Source: Flavobacterium sp. LC2016-12
Lineage (GTDB): Bacteria; Bacteroidota; Bacteroidia; Flavobacteriales; Flavobacteriaceae
Reading direction: 5' to 3'
Assembly (NCBI RefSeq): GCF_015351595.1
Contig: NZ_JADKPT010000013.1
Coordinates: forward strand, 106,307-170,306
Length of the DNA stretch: 64,000 bases
Under the pieces are notes generated by a model that saw only the letters and a list, made by a program, of their open reading frames with translations, was not told the origin of the DNA and made no database searches. Numbering within the stretch: the stretch's first letter is position 1; every line of letters starts with the position of its first letter. Of the stretch, positions 17,398 through 25,628 are shown piece after piece. The translations under genes and the position numbers were made by a program.

Positions 17398-17784
17398 TTA
17401 ACGTTTAGAGAATTGGAATCTCTTACGAGCTTTCTTCTGACCGAATTTCTTACGTTCAACCATTCTTGGATCTCTTGTTAATAAACCTTCTGGTTTAAGG
17501 ATAGCTCTGTTTTCAGCATTTACTTCGCACATAACACGTGCTAATGCCATTCTTACAGCTTCTGCCTGACCAGTTGAACCACCTCCGTAAACGTTTACTT
17601 TTACATCAAAGTTGTTTACATTTTCTGTCATAGACATTGGTTGTAAAACTTTGTATTGTAAAGTTGCAGTTGGAAAGTAAGTTGCGAATTCTTTTTTGTT
17701 TACAGTGATTTTTCCTGTTCCTTCAGAAACATATACACGTGCAACAGCGGTTTTTCTTCTACCGATTTTGTGAATAACTCCCAT
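17398..17784 (-). CDS. rpsI: 30S ribosomal protein S9
   Basis: 128-aa small-subunit protein. GRRKTAVARVYVSEGTGKI at the N-terminus, the family signature GGGSTGQAEAVRMALARVM near 67, and the C-terminal basic tail ending FSKR that reaches into the ribosomal P site are all present. Its ATG shares one base with the rplM stop codon (TAATG), showing translational coupling with L13, the standard rplM-rpsI pair. Confidence 0.98.
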   Translation of the reverse strand: MGVIHKIGRRKTAVARVYVSEGTGKITVNKKEFATYFPTATLQYKVLQPMSMTENVNNFDVKVNVYGGGSTGQAEAVRMALARVMCEVNAENRAILKPEGLLTRDPRMVERKKFGQKKARKRFQFSKR

Positions 17785-18239
17785 TACTTAAGATCGTTTA
17801 GGTTAACAGTTCTAGGTTTTTGAGCTCCGTGAGTATGCTCAGCACCTACAACAACATTTAGATTTCTAAAAAGTTCAGCTCCTAATTTGTTTTTAGGTAA
17901 CATTCCTTTTACAGCTTTTTCTACTAATAATGCAGGGTTTTTAGATTGCAATACTTTAGCAGTTAAAGTTCTTTGTCCTCCTGGGTAACCTGTATGACGC
18001 ATGTAAATTTTGTCATTCATTTTTGTACCTGTAAGGTTAATTTTTTCTGAGTTGATAACAATTACGTTATCTCCACAGTCAACGTGCGGTGTGTAACTTG
18101 GTTTGTACTTACCTCTTAAGATCATCGCAACCTTTGAAGCAAGACGTCCTAAGTTATGCCCTTCAGCATCAACAACAATCCACTCTTTAGTTACAGTGGC
18201 TTTGCTAGCTGAAATTGTCTTGTAGCTTAATGCGTCCAT
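17784..18239 (-). CDS. rplM: 50S ribosomal protein L13
   Basis: 151-aa large-subunit protein, full length. Landmarks are WIVVDAEGHNLGRLASKVA near 21, the GKYKPSYTPHVDCGDNVIV segment near 49, RHTGYPGG near 81 and the signature KAVKGMLPKNKLGAELFRNL near 108. It starts the rplM-rpsI unit and is driven by an unusually clear consensus promoter (18283-18313) with a GC-rich hairpin at the very 5' end of the transcript. Confidence 0.98.
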   Translation of the reverse strand: MDALSYKTISASKATVTKEWIVVDAEGHNLGRLASKVAMILRGKYKPSYTPHVDCGDNVIVINSEKINLTGTKMNDKIYMRHTGYPGGQRTLTAKVLQSKNPALLVEKAVKGMLPKNKLGAELFRNLNVVVGAEHTHGAQKPRTVNLNDLK

Positions 18240-18262
18240 AATATTATTTTAATTAAACATTC

Positions 18263-18282
18263 CATCCCCAATAAAGGGGATG
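18263..18282 (-). promoter_or_regulatory. Hairpin at the 5' end of the rplM leader
   Basis: CATCCCC and GGGGATG pair around a six-base loop. The promoter box ends at 18283, so the hairpin would form almost at the transcript start and about 24 bases before the rplM ATG. It may regulate or stabilise the mRNA. Confidence 0.55.
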
Positions 18283-18313
18283 CAAAAGTACAATTAATTA
18301 TTTTAAAACCAAA
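18283..18313 (-). promoter_or_regulatory. Consensus promoter of rplM-rpsI
   Basis: On the minus strand TTTG (18310-18313), exactly 19 bases, then TACTTTTG (18283-18290). Both boxes and the spacer match the Bacteroidota housekeeping consensus. Confidence 0.8.
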
Positions 18314-18373
18314 TACCTGAAAAGAATATTTTATCTGTTGAAAATCAGGCCTTCAGTTTTCTATTTAAAACAA

Positions 18374-18411
18374 TAAAAAAAAACCACCTTCACAATAACG
18401 CGAAGGTGGTT
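18374..18411 (-). terminator. Intrinsic terminator in the 18240-18431 gap
   Basis: AACCACCTTC and GAAGGTGGTT form a 10-base stem followed on the minus strand by a run of nine T. It ends the transcript of the ferritin-like gene pair. Confidence 0.88.
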
Positions 18412-18431
18412 CAATATTTGGATTTGTTTTG

Positions 18432-19244
18432 TTAAACAATAAATATATTTGCGATGTCTACAACTTGTTGTGTTGTAAGCGGCTCATCATAAGCTTCTGA
18501 TCCTGCGGCAGCTCCAAATAAACTGGCTGTATTATAACCAGCCTGCATGGTAACGCCTTCACCATCGTATACGGCTTGTGTGGCTGCGGGCATTCCGGAG
18601 CCTCTCTCAGCATTCGAAATCCAGCCTTTTAGTCCGCGTAATCTTCTTACTTCTGATGCGTGGCGTGCTTCAACAGAATGAATCTGTAAAGCTGCGGTTA
18701 ATAAATCAGGAGTTGTAATTAAATTGGCAGCTTGTCCTTTATAAGCTCTCACGCCTGTGTCTTCAAACGCTTGTGCCAATGCCAAAAAGGTGGGGTAATC
18801 TCCAAAAGGATCAAATGCTCCTCCAACAGTAAAGTCAAAAGTAGGTTTCGGAACGAAGTTTGCACTCATTGTTCCTCCTAATCCTGCAATTAAAAAAGAA
18901 ACGTGATCAGCTTCGTGAGCCGCAATCTGCTGAAAAACTTTTAAATCACGTCCACCGTTTTCAGATGCTGGAATTACTCCGGAATCTAGTGCCATTGCAT
19001 AAAATTCGTTTTCAAGATATTCTAAAGTCAGGGCAAATTGTAAGGCCCCAATTGGTGTTGCTGGTGTGGCGGTTATATCTGCAGCTAGTGCTTTGTTGGC
19101 AAAAGCGGAAAGCCCGAAAGGAATTGCTGCGAATGCTAAATTTTTTCCAATATTTCCAAACTGTGAAAAACTGTCTCTTCGGGAACCAGTGCTATTCATT
19201 AAGCTATCATCAGTGAAGGTTTCTAAAAATTTTAAGATATTCAT
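18432..19244 (-). CDS. Exported ferritin-like domain protein
   Basis: 270 aa. The N-terminus has a Tat-like motif (SRRDSFSQF near 21) and a hydrophobic segment ending at NKALAAD near 55, so export of a folded, cofactor-bearing protein is likely. The mature part matches the ferritin_2 family (PF13668): LEYLENEFYAMAL near 94, the metal-ligand set AAHEADHVSFL near 127, AFEDTGVRAYKG near 171 and HSVEARHASEVRRL near 198. Substrate and oxidation chemistry are unknown. It is the second gene of a two-gene unit with a paralogue 26 bases upstream, and is followed by a strong terminator. Confidence 0.85.
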   Translation of the reverse strand: MNILKFLETFTDDSLMNSTGSRRDSFSQFGNIGKNLAFAAIPFGLSAFANKALAADITATPATPIGALQFALTLEYLENEFYAMALDSGVIPASENGGRDLKVFQQIAAHEADHVSFLIAGLGGTMSANFVPKPTFDFTVGGAFDPFGDYPTFLALAQAFEDTGVRAYKGQAANLITTPDLLTAALQIHSVEARHASEVRRLRGLKGWISNAERGSGMPAATQAVYDGEGVTMQAGYNTASLFGAAAGSEAYDEPLTTQQVVDIANIFIV

Positions 19245-19270
19245 AATTTCTAAGTTTTAGCTGGTTAGGA

Positions 19271-20020
19271 TTAAGGTAAATATTTGGCAGTAAATTTTGT
19301 GGTAATAAAGCCTCCGGCAATTGGCAGGATTTTAGAAGGATCCTGGGCTACATCCAGACCAGTTGATGTGTTGATAATATCATCACCTGCAAAATCGCTT
19401 GAATTTGGATTAATTAGACTTCTTATTGCTGAAGCGTGTCTGGCTTCTACTGAAACAATTTTACCAGCTAATAATAAGTAGTCTGGACTTTTAATTAATT
19501 TCCCGGCTCCGTTATAAGCGGCCACCCCTGTATCTTCCAAAGCTTTTGCAGTTGCAAGAACTTCAGTACGACTATTAAAATTCATGGATCCATAATTGAA
19601 TGCCAGAGAAGGAAGTAATTGTGAACTCGGGTCAGGAAGTGCTCCGGTCAATGCGGCTTTAAAAAAATCTCTGTGAACTACTTCGTGATGATACAAATCG
19701 GTCAGAACCTGACGTTCGATATCATTAAAAGTAGTATTGAAATTTGAGGAGTTTACAACTTTAGTGTAAAAATCAGCTTCTAACTGTTCTAAGGCATAGG
19801 CATAGGTCAGAACTCCAAAATCTCCAGAGCCTAAATCAAATACTCCATTTTTTATTCCGGGCAGAGTATTATCCTGCATGTTATTGTCATCATTATCATT
19901 ATCGCTGCAGCCAGCTAAAACCAAACCTGCGCCAACTAGTGTTAAGCCGCTGAGCTTTAGAAAGCTCCTTCTGTTATTCAATGAAGGGTCAACTTCATGA
20001 ATTTTAACTTCGTTTTTCAT
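19271..20020 (-). CDS. Tat-exported ferritin-like lipoprotein
   Basis: The ATG at 20020 gives 249 aa; an in-frame TTG lies two codons upstream. The N-terminus combines a twin-arginine motif NRRSFLKLSG (near 16) with a lipobox LAGC (near 37), so the protein is probably folded in the cytoplasm and anchored by lipid after Tat export. The Asp/Asn-rich linker (SDNDNDDNN) precedes a ferritin_2 domain with EQLEADFY, YHHEVVHRDFF, ALEDTGVAAYNGAG and VSVEARHASAIR, which supply the Glu/His metal ligands. It is paralogous to the gene at 18432-19244, and the two probably act together. Function unknown. Confidence 0.85.
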   Translation of the reverse strand: MKNEVKIHEVDPSLNNRRSFLKLSGLTLVGAGLVLAGCSDNDNDDNNMQDNTLPGIKNGVFDLGSGDFGVLTYAYALEQLEADFYTKVVNSSNFNTTFNDIERQVLTDLYHHEVVHRDFFKAALTGALPDPSSQLLPSLAFNYGSMNFNSRTEVLATAKALEDTGVAAYNGAGKLIKSPDYLLLAGKIVSVEARHASAIRSLINPNSSDFAGDDIINTSTGLDVAQDPSKILPIAGGFITTKFTAKYLP

Positions 20021-20155
20021 AATCAAGGTCTTTTAAAAGGTTAATAACATATATTTAGGTATTAACGAGATTTAAAGACATCCGGTTTTTAAAAAGCCAA
20101 TGTATTTTTTAATTTTTCTAAAAAGCCTTATAATTTTAAATACTGGTAGGCCTTT

Positions 20156-20188
20156 TTTGTTTTATTTTAGGTAATTCTACTATATTTG
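20156..20188 (+). promoter_or_regulatory. Predicted promoter of the LacI-type gene
   Basis: TTTG (20156-20159), 21 bases, TATATTTG (20181-20188), 25 bases before the ATG at 20214. Confidence 0.6.
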
Positions 20189-20213
20189 TATTAATTACAT
20201 AAAATTTTAATAG

Positions 20214-21239
20214 ATGAAAGCTAAAGCAACTCTAAAACAAATTGCGAAAGAACTTGGTGTTTCTGTATCTACGGTGTCTAAGGCGTTGAATGATAGCCCG
20301 GAGATTAGTGAGCAAACGAAGGTGAAGATTAAGGAGTATGCCAAACTCAAAAATTATAAGCCTAATGTTATTGGTCTGAATTTGAAGAATCGTAAAACCA
20401 AAACAATCGGTGTAATTATACCTAATATATTAAATTCCTTTTTTGCAAAGGTTTTTAGCGGTATCGAGAAAGTAGCCGATAAAAAAGGATATAATGTAAT
20501 TACCTGTATTTCGAACGAATCTTTAGAGAAAGAAATTCATACACTTGAAATGTTGAGTAACGGAACTATTGACGGATTTATTCTTTCTGTTTCTGAAGAA
20601 GCTCAGAAATTACAAGATTACAGTCATTTTTCTGCTATTATTAATGACGGAACGCCGATTGTAATGTTTGACCGAATTGCTGATGAAGTCGAATGTGATA
20701 AAGTTGTAGTAGATGATTTTGATTCAGCTTTGAATTCAACACAGCATTTAATCAATTTAGGATGCAAAAATATCGCTCTGATTTCTTCAGTAGATAATTT
20801 AAGTGTTGGGAAATTAAGAGCTGATGGATATTTAAAAGCTTTGGCTGATAATAATATTCCGGTAAATGAAAAAATCATTCTTCGTACCGATTCTGAAGAC
20901 GATATGAAGAGTAAGATTGACGCCATTTTTGACAATAAGATTGATGCGATTTTTGCTTTGGATGAAAATGATTCAGTTGCCGCTTTAAGAGTGAGTTTGA
21001 AAAAAGGATACAGAGTTCCGGAAGATATTTCGATAATTGGTTTTGCAGATGGAATTTTAGCTTCAAGACGTTTATCACCAAGTTTAACAACGGTTAGTCA
21101 ACACGGAATTGAAATTGGAGAAGTGGCTGCCAAAAAACTAATTGAAAGACTGGAAGAGTCTGAAGATGAAACTTCAGATTATGAAACAATCGTCATCAAA
21201 ACAAAATTGAAAGAACGAGAATCGACAAGAAAAGCTTAA
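20214..21239 (+). CDS. LacI family transcriptional regulator
   Basis: 341 aa. The N-terminal helix-turn-helix is typical: TLKQIAKELGVSVSTVSKAL at residues 6-25, then the hinge helix NYKPNVIGLNLKNRKT. Residues 60-330 form the periplasmic-binding-protein-like effector domain (TIGVIIPNILNSFFAKVFSG, DGFILSVSEEAQ, MFDRI, ISIIGFADGILASRRLSPSLTTV). The effector, probably a sugar, cannot be deduced because no catabolic genes adjoin it; the neighbours are the ferritin-like pair (divergent) and polA (convergent). A clear promoter and a terminator bound it as a single-gene unit. Confidence 0.93.
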   Translation: MKAKATLKQIAKELGVSVSTVSKALNDSPEISEQTKVKIKEYAKLKNYKPNVIGLNLKNRKTKTIGVIIPNILNSFFAKVFSGIEKVADKKGYNVITCISNESLEKEIHTLEMLSNGTIDGFILSVSEEAQKLQDYSHFSAIINDGTPIVMFDRIADEVECDKVVVDDFDSALNSTQHLINLGCKNIALISSVDNLSVGKLRADGYLKALADNNIPVNEKIILRTDSEDDMKSKIDAIFDNKIDAIFALDENDSVAALRVSLKKGYRVPEDISIIGFADGILASRRLSPSLTTVSQHGIEIGEVAAKKLIERLEESEDETSDYETIVIKTKLKERESTRKA

Positions 21240-21254
21240 TCAAAAATATACCAT

Positions 21255-21290
21255 AAAAAAAGGACTTTTCGAAAGAACAGTCCTTTTTTT
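21255..21290. terminator. Bidirectional terminator between the LacI gene and polA
   Basis: AAAAAAAGGACT and AGTCCTTTTTTT form a 12-base stem with T-runs on both strands. It ends both convergent genes. Confidence 0.88.
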
Positions 21291-21300
21291 ATGGAGAGAT

Positions 21301-21362
21301 AAAATCTAAAATCTAAAATCTAAAATCTAAAATCTAAAATCTAAAATCTAAAATCTAAAATC
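21301..21362. repeat. Heptamer tandem array (AAAATCT)n at the polA 3' end
   Basis: Almost nine perfect consecutive copies of AAAATCT, ending two bases before the polA stop codon (21365-21367). Unit length is constant. Such arrays can change length by slippage. It lies between the polA stop and the terminator at 21255-21290. Confidence 0.9.
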
Positions 21363-21364
21363 CC

Positions 21365-24214
21365 TTAATGCGCGGCCAACCAATCTGCACCCATACCCAA
21401 TTCAACATCCAAAGGAACACTCATCATAAAAGCATTTTCCATTTCATGTTTAATCATCGGCTGTATTTTTTCTAATTCGTCGTTGTGCACATCAAACACA
21501 AGCTCATCATGAACCTGAAGTAGCATTTTAGATTTCCAGTTCTCTTTTGTTAGTTTTTTATGAATGTTGATCATGGCAATCTTAATCACATCGGCAGCAC
21601 TTCCCTGAATTGGCGCGTTAACAGCATTTCGTTCCGCGGCACTTCTCACGACAGCATTTGCCGAATTGATGTCCTTTAAATAACGGCGACGACCTAAAAT
21701 CGTTTGAACGTATCCGTTTTCACGTGCAAATTCAATTTGTTCATTTATATAAGATCTTAATCTTGGATACGTTTTATAGTATGCCTCGATTAATGCCGAA
21801 CTTTCGCTTCTTGATAATGAAGTCTGATTGCTCAATCCGAAAGCAGAAACACCGTATATAATTCCGAAGTTTACTGTTTTTGCATTGCTTCTTTGTTCGC
21901 GTGTTACTTCATCTAAAGGCACATCAAAAACTTTTGAAGCCGTTGCCTTATGAATGTCTTCTCCATTTTTGAAAGCCGCGATCATATTTTCTTCGCCACT
22001 TAAAGCAGCGATAATTCTTAATTCTATTTGCGAGTAATCGGCAGAGATTAAAGTATGGTTTTCATCTCGTGCAACGAAAGCTTTACGAATCTGGCGACCT
22101 CTTTCTGTACGAATCGGAATATTTTGCAAGTTCGGATTATTAGAGCTCAAACGACCTGTAGCGGCAACAGTCTGCATATAATCGGTATGAACACGTAACG
22201 TTTTCTTGTCTACTTGTTCTGGCAACGCCAAAATATAAGTACTTTGTAATTTTACCATTTGACGCCAGTCCAGAATTTCTTTTATAATTGGATTATCGTT
22301 GGCTAAATACATTAAAACATCTTCGCCAGTAGCATATTGACCGGTTTTGGTTTTCTTTTGTTTGGCGCCACCAATTTTCATTTTATCAAATAAAATATCT
22401 CCTAATTGTTTTGGAGAAGCCAAATTGAATTTCTCGCCTGCAGTTTCGTAGATTTTTTGTTCCAAAGATTTAATCTCAACCTCCATTTCGGTCGACATTT
22501 GTTTCAGAAAATCGACATCCAAACGAATTCCTTCTGTTTCCATAGCAGCTAAAACAGTCACTAATGGAATCTCGATTTCATCAAATAACTTTTTGGTTTC
22601 GGTTTTATCTAATTCAGTTGTAAAGAGTTCTTTTAATTGAAAAGTAACATCAGCATCTTCAGCAGCATATTCTTTTATATCTTCAAGCGCTACATCGCGC
22701 ATTGTAATTTGATTTTTTCCTTTTTTACCAATTAAAGTTTCAATTGATTTTGGAGAATATTTTAAATACGTTTCAGATAAAATATCCATATTATGACGCA
22801 TATCCGGATTGATCAGATAATGTGCAATCATCGTGTCAAAAAGTTTTCCTTTTACGTTGATGCCATAATTAGAAAGGATTTTTAAATCATATTTTAAATT
22901 CTGACCTATTTTTTCGATGTTTTCATTCTCAAAAAACGGTCTGAATTTCTCGATTAAAGTATGTGCTTCTTCTTGGCTTTCCGGAAACGGAACATAAAAT
23001 CCTTTTCCTTTTTCATAAGAAAATGCAATTCCAACCAACTCAGCATGCAAAGCATCTAAACCTGTAGTTTCGGTATCAAAACAAACTGAAGCCTGGTTTT
23101 GTAAGTTTTGTAAAAGCAATTTTATTCCTAAATCACCCTGAATAAGCTGGTAGGAGTGAGGTGTGTTTTCTAAAGTATTGTAGAATGAAGTTCTTTCAGT
23201 TTCTGTCCCTTCATCTGAACTTCCTCCACCAAAAAGATCAAACTGATCTTCATTTTTAGGTTGTGGTTTTTTGTACAATTTAGCATCAGAAGCTGGAGCT
23301 GCAGAAGTAGCTAATTCATTTCCGCCACCAACTTTAAATAAATTGTCAAATTGTTCTGCCATTCTTCTGAATTCTAATTCCTGAAAAATAGCATCTGTTT
23401 TTTCAATATCAGGACGCGAAAGTTCGTAATCATCTTCATTAAAAGTAACATCGCAGTCGCAGATAATAGTAGCCAGTTTTTTAGATAAAATTCCTTTTTC
23501 TTTGTTGGCTTCGATGTTTTCTTTCATTTTTCCTTTTAGTAGATGTGTGTTGTCTAAAAGGTTTTCCATCGTACCAAATTCTTTCAGGAATTTTTTGGCA
23601 GTAACTTCTCCAACGCCTGGTAATCCTGGGATATTATCCACGGCATCTCCCATCATTCCAAGAAAATCGATTACTTGTTCCGGTCTTTCGATTTCAAATT
23701 TTGCTAAAACTTCAGGTACGCCCCAAATTTCTATTCCATTACCCATACGGGCTGGTTTGTACATGAAAATGTTTTCTGAAACCAATTGAGCAAAATCTTT
23801 ATCAGGAGTAACCATAAAAACTTTGTAGTTTTCTTTTTCTGCTTGTTTAGCAATTGTTCCAATTAAATCATCGGCTTCACAACCTTCTATTTCAATAATC
23901 GGTATGTGCATTGCTCTTAATAATTCCTGAATATAAGGTACAGCAATTTTAATCGCTTCCGGAGTAGCGTCACGATTGGCTTTATATTCGACAAACATTT
24001 CGGTTCTTACGTGGCTTCCGCCTTTATCAAAAGCAACGGCCAAATGGTCTGGTTTTTCACGTTTAATAACATCCAAAAGCGAATTCATGAACCCCATGAT
24101 CGCTGATGTATCCATTCCTTTTGAGTTAATTCGCGGGTTTTTTATAAAGGCATAATAACCACGAAAAATTAGCGCGTAAGCATCGAGAAGAAAAAGACGT
24201 TTTTGAGTTGACAT
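21365..24214 (-). CDS. polA: DNA polymerase I
   Basis: 949 aa, repair and Okazaki-fragment polymerase with all three domains. Residues 1-300 are the 5'-3' exonuclease (FLLDAYALIFRGYYAF; GCEADDLIGTIA; GVGEVTAKKFLKEFG). Residues about 345-530 are a 3'-5' proofreading domain that looks active: DTETTG, GQNLKYDLKIL and YAAEDADVTFQL retain the acidic metal ligands. The polymerase domain has NPNLQNIPIRTERGRQIRKA-type binding residues, DYSQIELRI (motif A), RSNAKTVNFGIIYG (motif B) and VHDELV (motif C). A Gly/Ser/Asp linker near 320-335 joins exonuclease and proofreading parts. The 3' end abuts a heptamer repeat array. Confidence 0.97.
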   Translation of the reverse strand: MSTQKRLFLLDAYALIFRGYYAFIKNPRINSKGMDTSAIMGFMNSLLDVIKREKPDHLAVAFDKGGSHVRTEMFVEYKANRDATPEAIKIAVPYIQELLRAMHIPIIEIEGCEADDLIGTIAKQAEKENYKVFMVTPDKDFAQLVSENIFMYKPARMGNGIEIWGVPEVLAKFEIERPEQVIDFLGMMGDAVDNIPGLPGVGEVTAKKFLKEFGTMENLLDNTHLLKGKMKENIEANKEKGILSKKLATIICDCDVTFNEDDYELSRPDIEKTDAIFQELEFRRMAEQFDNLFKVGGGNELATSAAPASDAKLYKKPQPKNEDQFDLFGGGSSDEGTETERTSFYNTLENTPHSYQLIQGDLGIKLLLQNLQNQASVCFDTETTGLDALHAELVGIAFSYEKGKGFYVPFPESQEEAHTLIEKFRPFFENENIEKIGQNLKYDLKILSNYGINVKGKLFDTMIAHYLINPDMRHNMDILSETYLKYSPKSIETLIGKKGKNQITMRDVALEDIKEYAAEDADVTFQLKELFTTELDKTETKKLFDEIEIPLVTVLAAMETEGIRLDVDFLKQMSTEMEVEIKSLEQKIYETAGEKFNLASPKQLGDILFDKMKIGGAKQKKTKTGQYATGEDVLMYLANDNPIIKEILDWRQMVKLQSTYILALPEQVDKKTLRVHTDYMQTVAATGRLSSNNPNLQNIPIRTERGRQIRKAFVARDENHTLISADYSQIELRIIAALSGEENMIAAFKNGEDIHKATASKVFDVPLDEVTREQRSNAKTVNFGIIYGVSAFGLSNQTSLSRSESSALIEAYYKTYPRLRSYINEQIEFARENGYVQTILGRRRYLKDINSANAVVRSAAERNAVNAPIQGSAADVIKIAMINIHKKLTKENWKSKMLLQVHDELVFDVHNDELEKIQPMIKHEMENAFMMSVPLDVELGMGADWLAAH

Positions 24215-24284
24215 AAAAAAAATATTAGTCTGTAAAAATAAACAATTGGGTTCTCAAAAATTAAACTAAAAAGATTTTTTTTCC

Positions 24285-24410
24285 ACCATATAAGTGATAT
24301 AAGTTTATTTTGATATTCGAGGCTATCTTATATGTCCTGCGATAGTTTAATCAAGCCATTGCGTACTGCTAAGCGTTACTGTTAAAATGAACTTATATCA
24401 CTTATATGGT
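24285..24410. mobile_element. MITE-like inverted-repeat element
   Basis: Arms 24285-24311 (ACCATATAAGTGATATAAGT...) and 24384-24410 are reverse complements over 27 bases with one mismatch, enclosing 72 bases without an open frame. This is the main content of the 323-base gap between polA and the peptide gene. The structure fits a miniature inverted-repeat element or a dispersed repeat; no target-site duplication is obvious. Confidence 0.65.
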
Positions 24411-24461
24411 AAAAACTACAAAAAGCGTTAATCTCGCGTTAATTTTTTTCTGTGTTGATAA

Positions 24462-24497
24462 TCTTCATTTTCTCTTCATTTTACGGAGTTACATTTG
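24462..24497 (+). promoter_or_regulatory. Direct-repeat operator/promoter of the first Lys-rich peptide gene
   Basis: TCTTCATTTT occurs at 24462-24471 and again at 24473-24482, an 11-base period, followed after exactly 7 bases by TACATTTG (24490-24497). No TTTG -33 box exists; the repeats occupy its place. This is the layout expected for an OmpR/PhoB-type activator. An identical arrangement precedes the paralogous gene at 27071. Confidence 0.7.
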
Positions 24498-24537
24498 ATC
24501 TGTAAAATAAAAGGTATTAATTTAAATCTTAGAAATC

Positions 24538-24756
24538 ATGAGAAATTTATTGATGTTATTAGTAGCAGTTTTAGGAACAAGTGTAATGGTGCATGCATTT
24601 CCACCAGCTGTAAAAGTTGGACCTGCAAAAGAAGTAAAAGAACTTCCTTCAAAAGAAGTTAAAGCTACAAAACACCCAAAAAACAAAGCTGATAAAAAAA
24701 CAAAATCAGCAAAAACGGAAGCTCCTAAAGCAGAAACAACAAAAGTGAAAAAATAA
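24538..24756 (+). CDS. Small exported lysine-rich peptide (paralogue 1)
   Basis: 72 aa. A signal peptide (MRNLLMLLVAVLGTSVMVHA) is followed by about 52 residues that are almost only Lys, Ala, Pro, Thr, Val and Glu, without cysteine or aromatic residues after Phe21. The mature peptide is strongly basic and probably unfolded. It is clearly related to the 60-aa peptide at 27071-27253: both share M(R/K)(N/K)L.ML.VAVLGT and a KADKKTK core. It lies immediately before the response-regulator gene and has the same operator as its paralogue. Function unknown; binding to anionic surface polymers or acting as a stress-induced periplasmic peptide are guesses. The start is supported by signal peptide and promoter spacing. 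Confidence 0.75.
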   Translation: MRNLLMLLVAVLGTSVMVHAFPPAVKVGPAKEVKELPSKEVKATKHPKNKADKKTKSAKTEAPKAETTKVKK

Positions 24757-24831
24757 GCACTGCTTTTGTTTTGTTTTCGAAGAACTCAAAAGGAGACAAA
24801 ACAAGAATAATGGTTATGGAATGTGGATGAG

Positions 24832-24863
24832 AAAGCTGATGAAGAAATTTGTCAGCTTTTTTT
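24832..24863 (+). terminator. Intrinsic terminator after the first Lys-rich peptide gene
   Basis: AAAGCTGA and TCAGCTTTTTTT form a stem with a T-run. It separates the peptide gene from the regulator gene at 24944. Confidence 0.75.
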
Positions 24864-24943
24864 CGATTCGTTAATTTTTTAATAATAAGCAACACCACTT
24901 TTTTTTATTGCTTAAATTTAGTTGCGCTTAAAAAGCTGTTTTT

Positions 24944-25618
24944 ATGAATGTTTTAATTGTTGAAGATAATAAGGAACTTGCTGCAGAGGTTTATGATTTT
25001 TTAAGTAACGTAGGTTATATATGTAAAATTGCAAATAATTGTAGCGATGCTCTTGAGGAAGTAGGCAGTAATGATTATGATGCGATGTTGCTTGATCTTG
25101 GCTTGCCAGACGGAGATGGTTTTGATGTTTTGAAAACAATTCGTAAAACCAAATCTAAAATAGCTGTAATTGTTCTGACAGCGCGCGGAGAATTAGATGA
25201 TAGAATAAACGGCCTTCACTTGGGTGCCGATGATTATCTGACAAAACCATTTGCTTTAACCGAATTAAGTGCAAGATTGTTTGCTGTGATTAGAAGAATT
25301 CATGGCTTCACTATGAACAATTTAGAAGTTCATGGGTTTTTATTGCAGTTGCAGGATTATAAGGTTAGTTATGATGAAATTCCAATTAATTTGACTAAAA
25401 AAGAGTTTGATATTTTTCAATATTTAGTTTTGAATAAAAATCGTGTTATAACAAGGTTGCAACTTACGGAACATATTTGGGGTGATATTCTGGAAGTGAA
25501 TTCAGATTCAAATTTTATTGATGTTCATGTTCGAAATCTTCGAAAAAAACTGGATAAACACACTGCAATAAATTGGTTTGAAACCGTACGAAATGTGGGT
25601 TATCGTATAAACGAGTAG
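24944..25618 (+). CDS. OmpR/PhoB-type response regulator
   Basis: 224 aa. The receiver domain (1-115) has the acidic pocket VEDN, phospho-acceptor Asp51 in LLDLGLPDGDGF, the switch residue in VLTARGE and the invariant lysine in LTKPF (near 101). The C-terminal winged helix (about 130-224) contains INLTKKEFDIFQYL, ITRLQLTEHIWG, the recognition-helix segment SNFIDVHVRNLRKKLD and the wing VRNVGYRI. The DNA sites it could bind, two TCTTCATTTT copies 11 bases apart, lie in front of both flanking peptide genes; this period is typical of tandem OmpR-family dimers. The histidine-kinase gene follows after 10 bases. Confidence 0.93.
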   Translation: MNVLIVEDNKELAAEVYDFLSNVGYICKIANNCSDALEEVGSNDYDAMLLDLGLPDGDGFDVLKTIRKTKSKIAVIVLTARGELDDRINGLHLGADDYLTKPFALTELSARLFAVIRRIHGFTMNNLEVHGFLLQLQDYKVSYDEIPINLTKKEFDIFQYLVLNKNRVITRLQLTEHIWGDILEVNSDSNFIDVHVRNLRKKLDKHTAINWFETVRNVGYRINE

Positions 25619-25628
25619 ATATATTTCT

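Noticed and set aside
21301..21362. CRISPR or iteron origin
   Set aside because: A simple 7-base tandem repeat without spacers and with no replication genes; better described as a slippage-type array.
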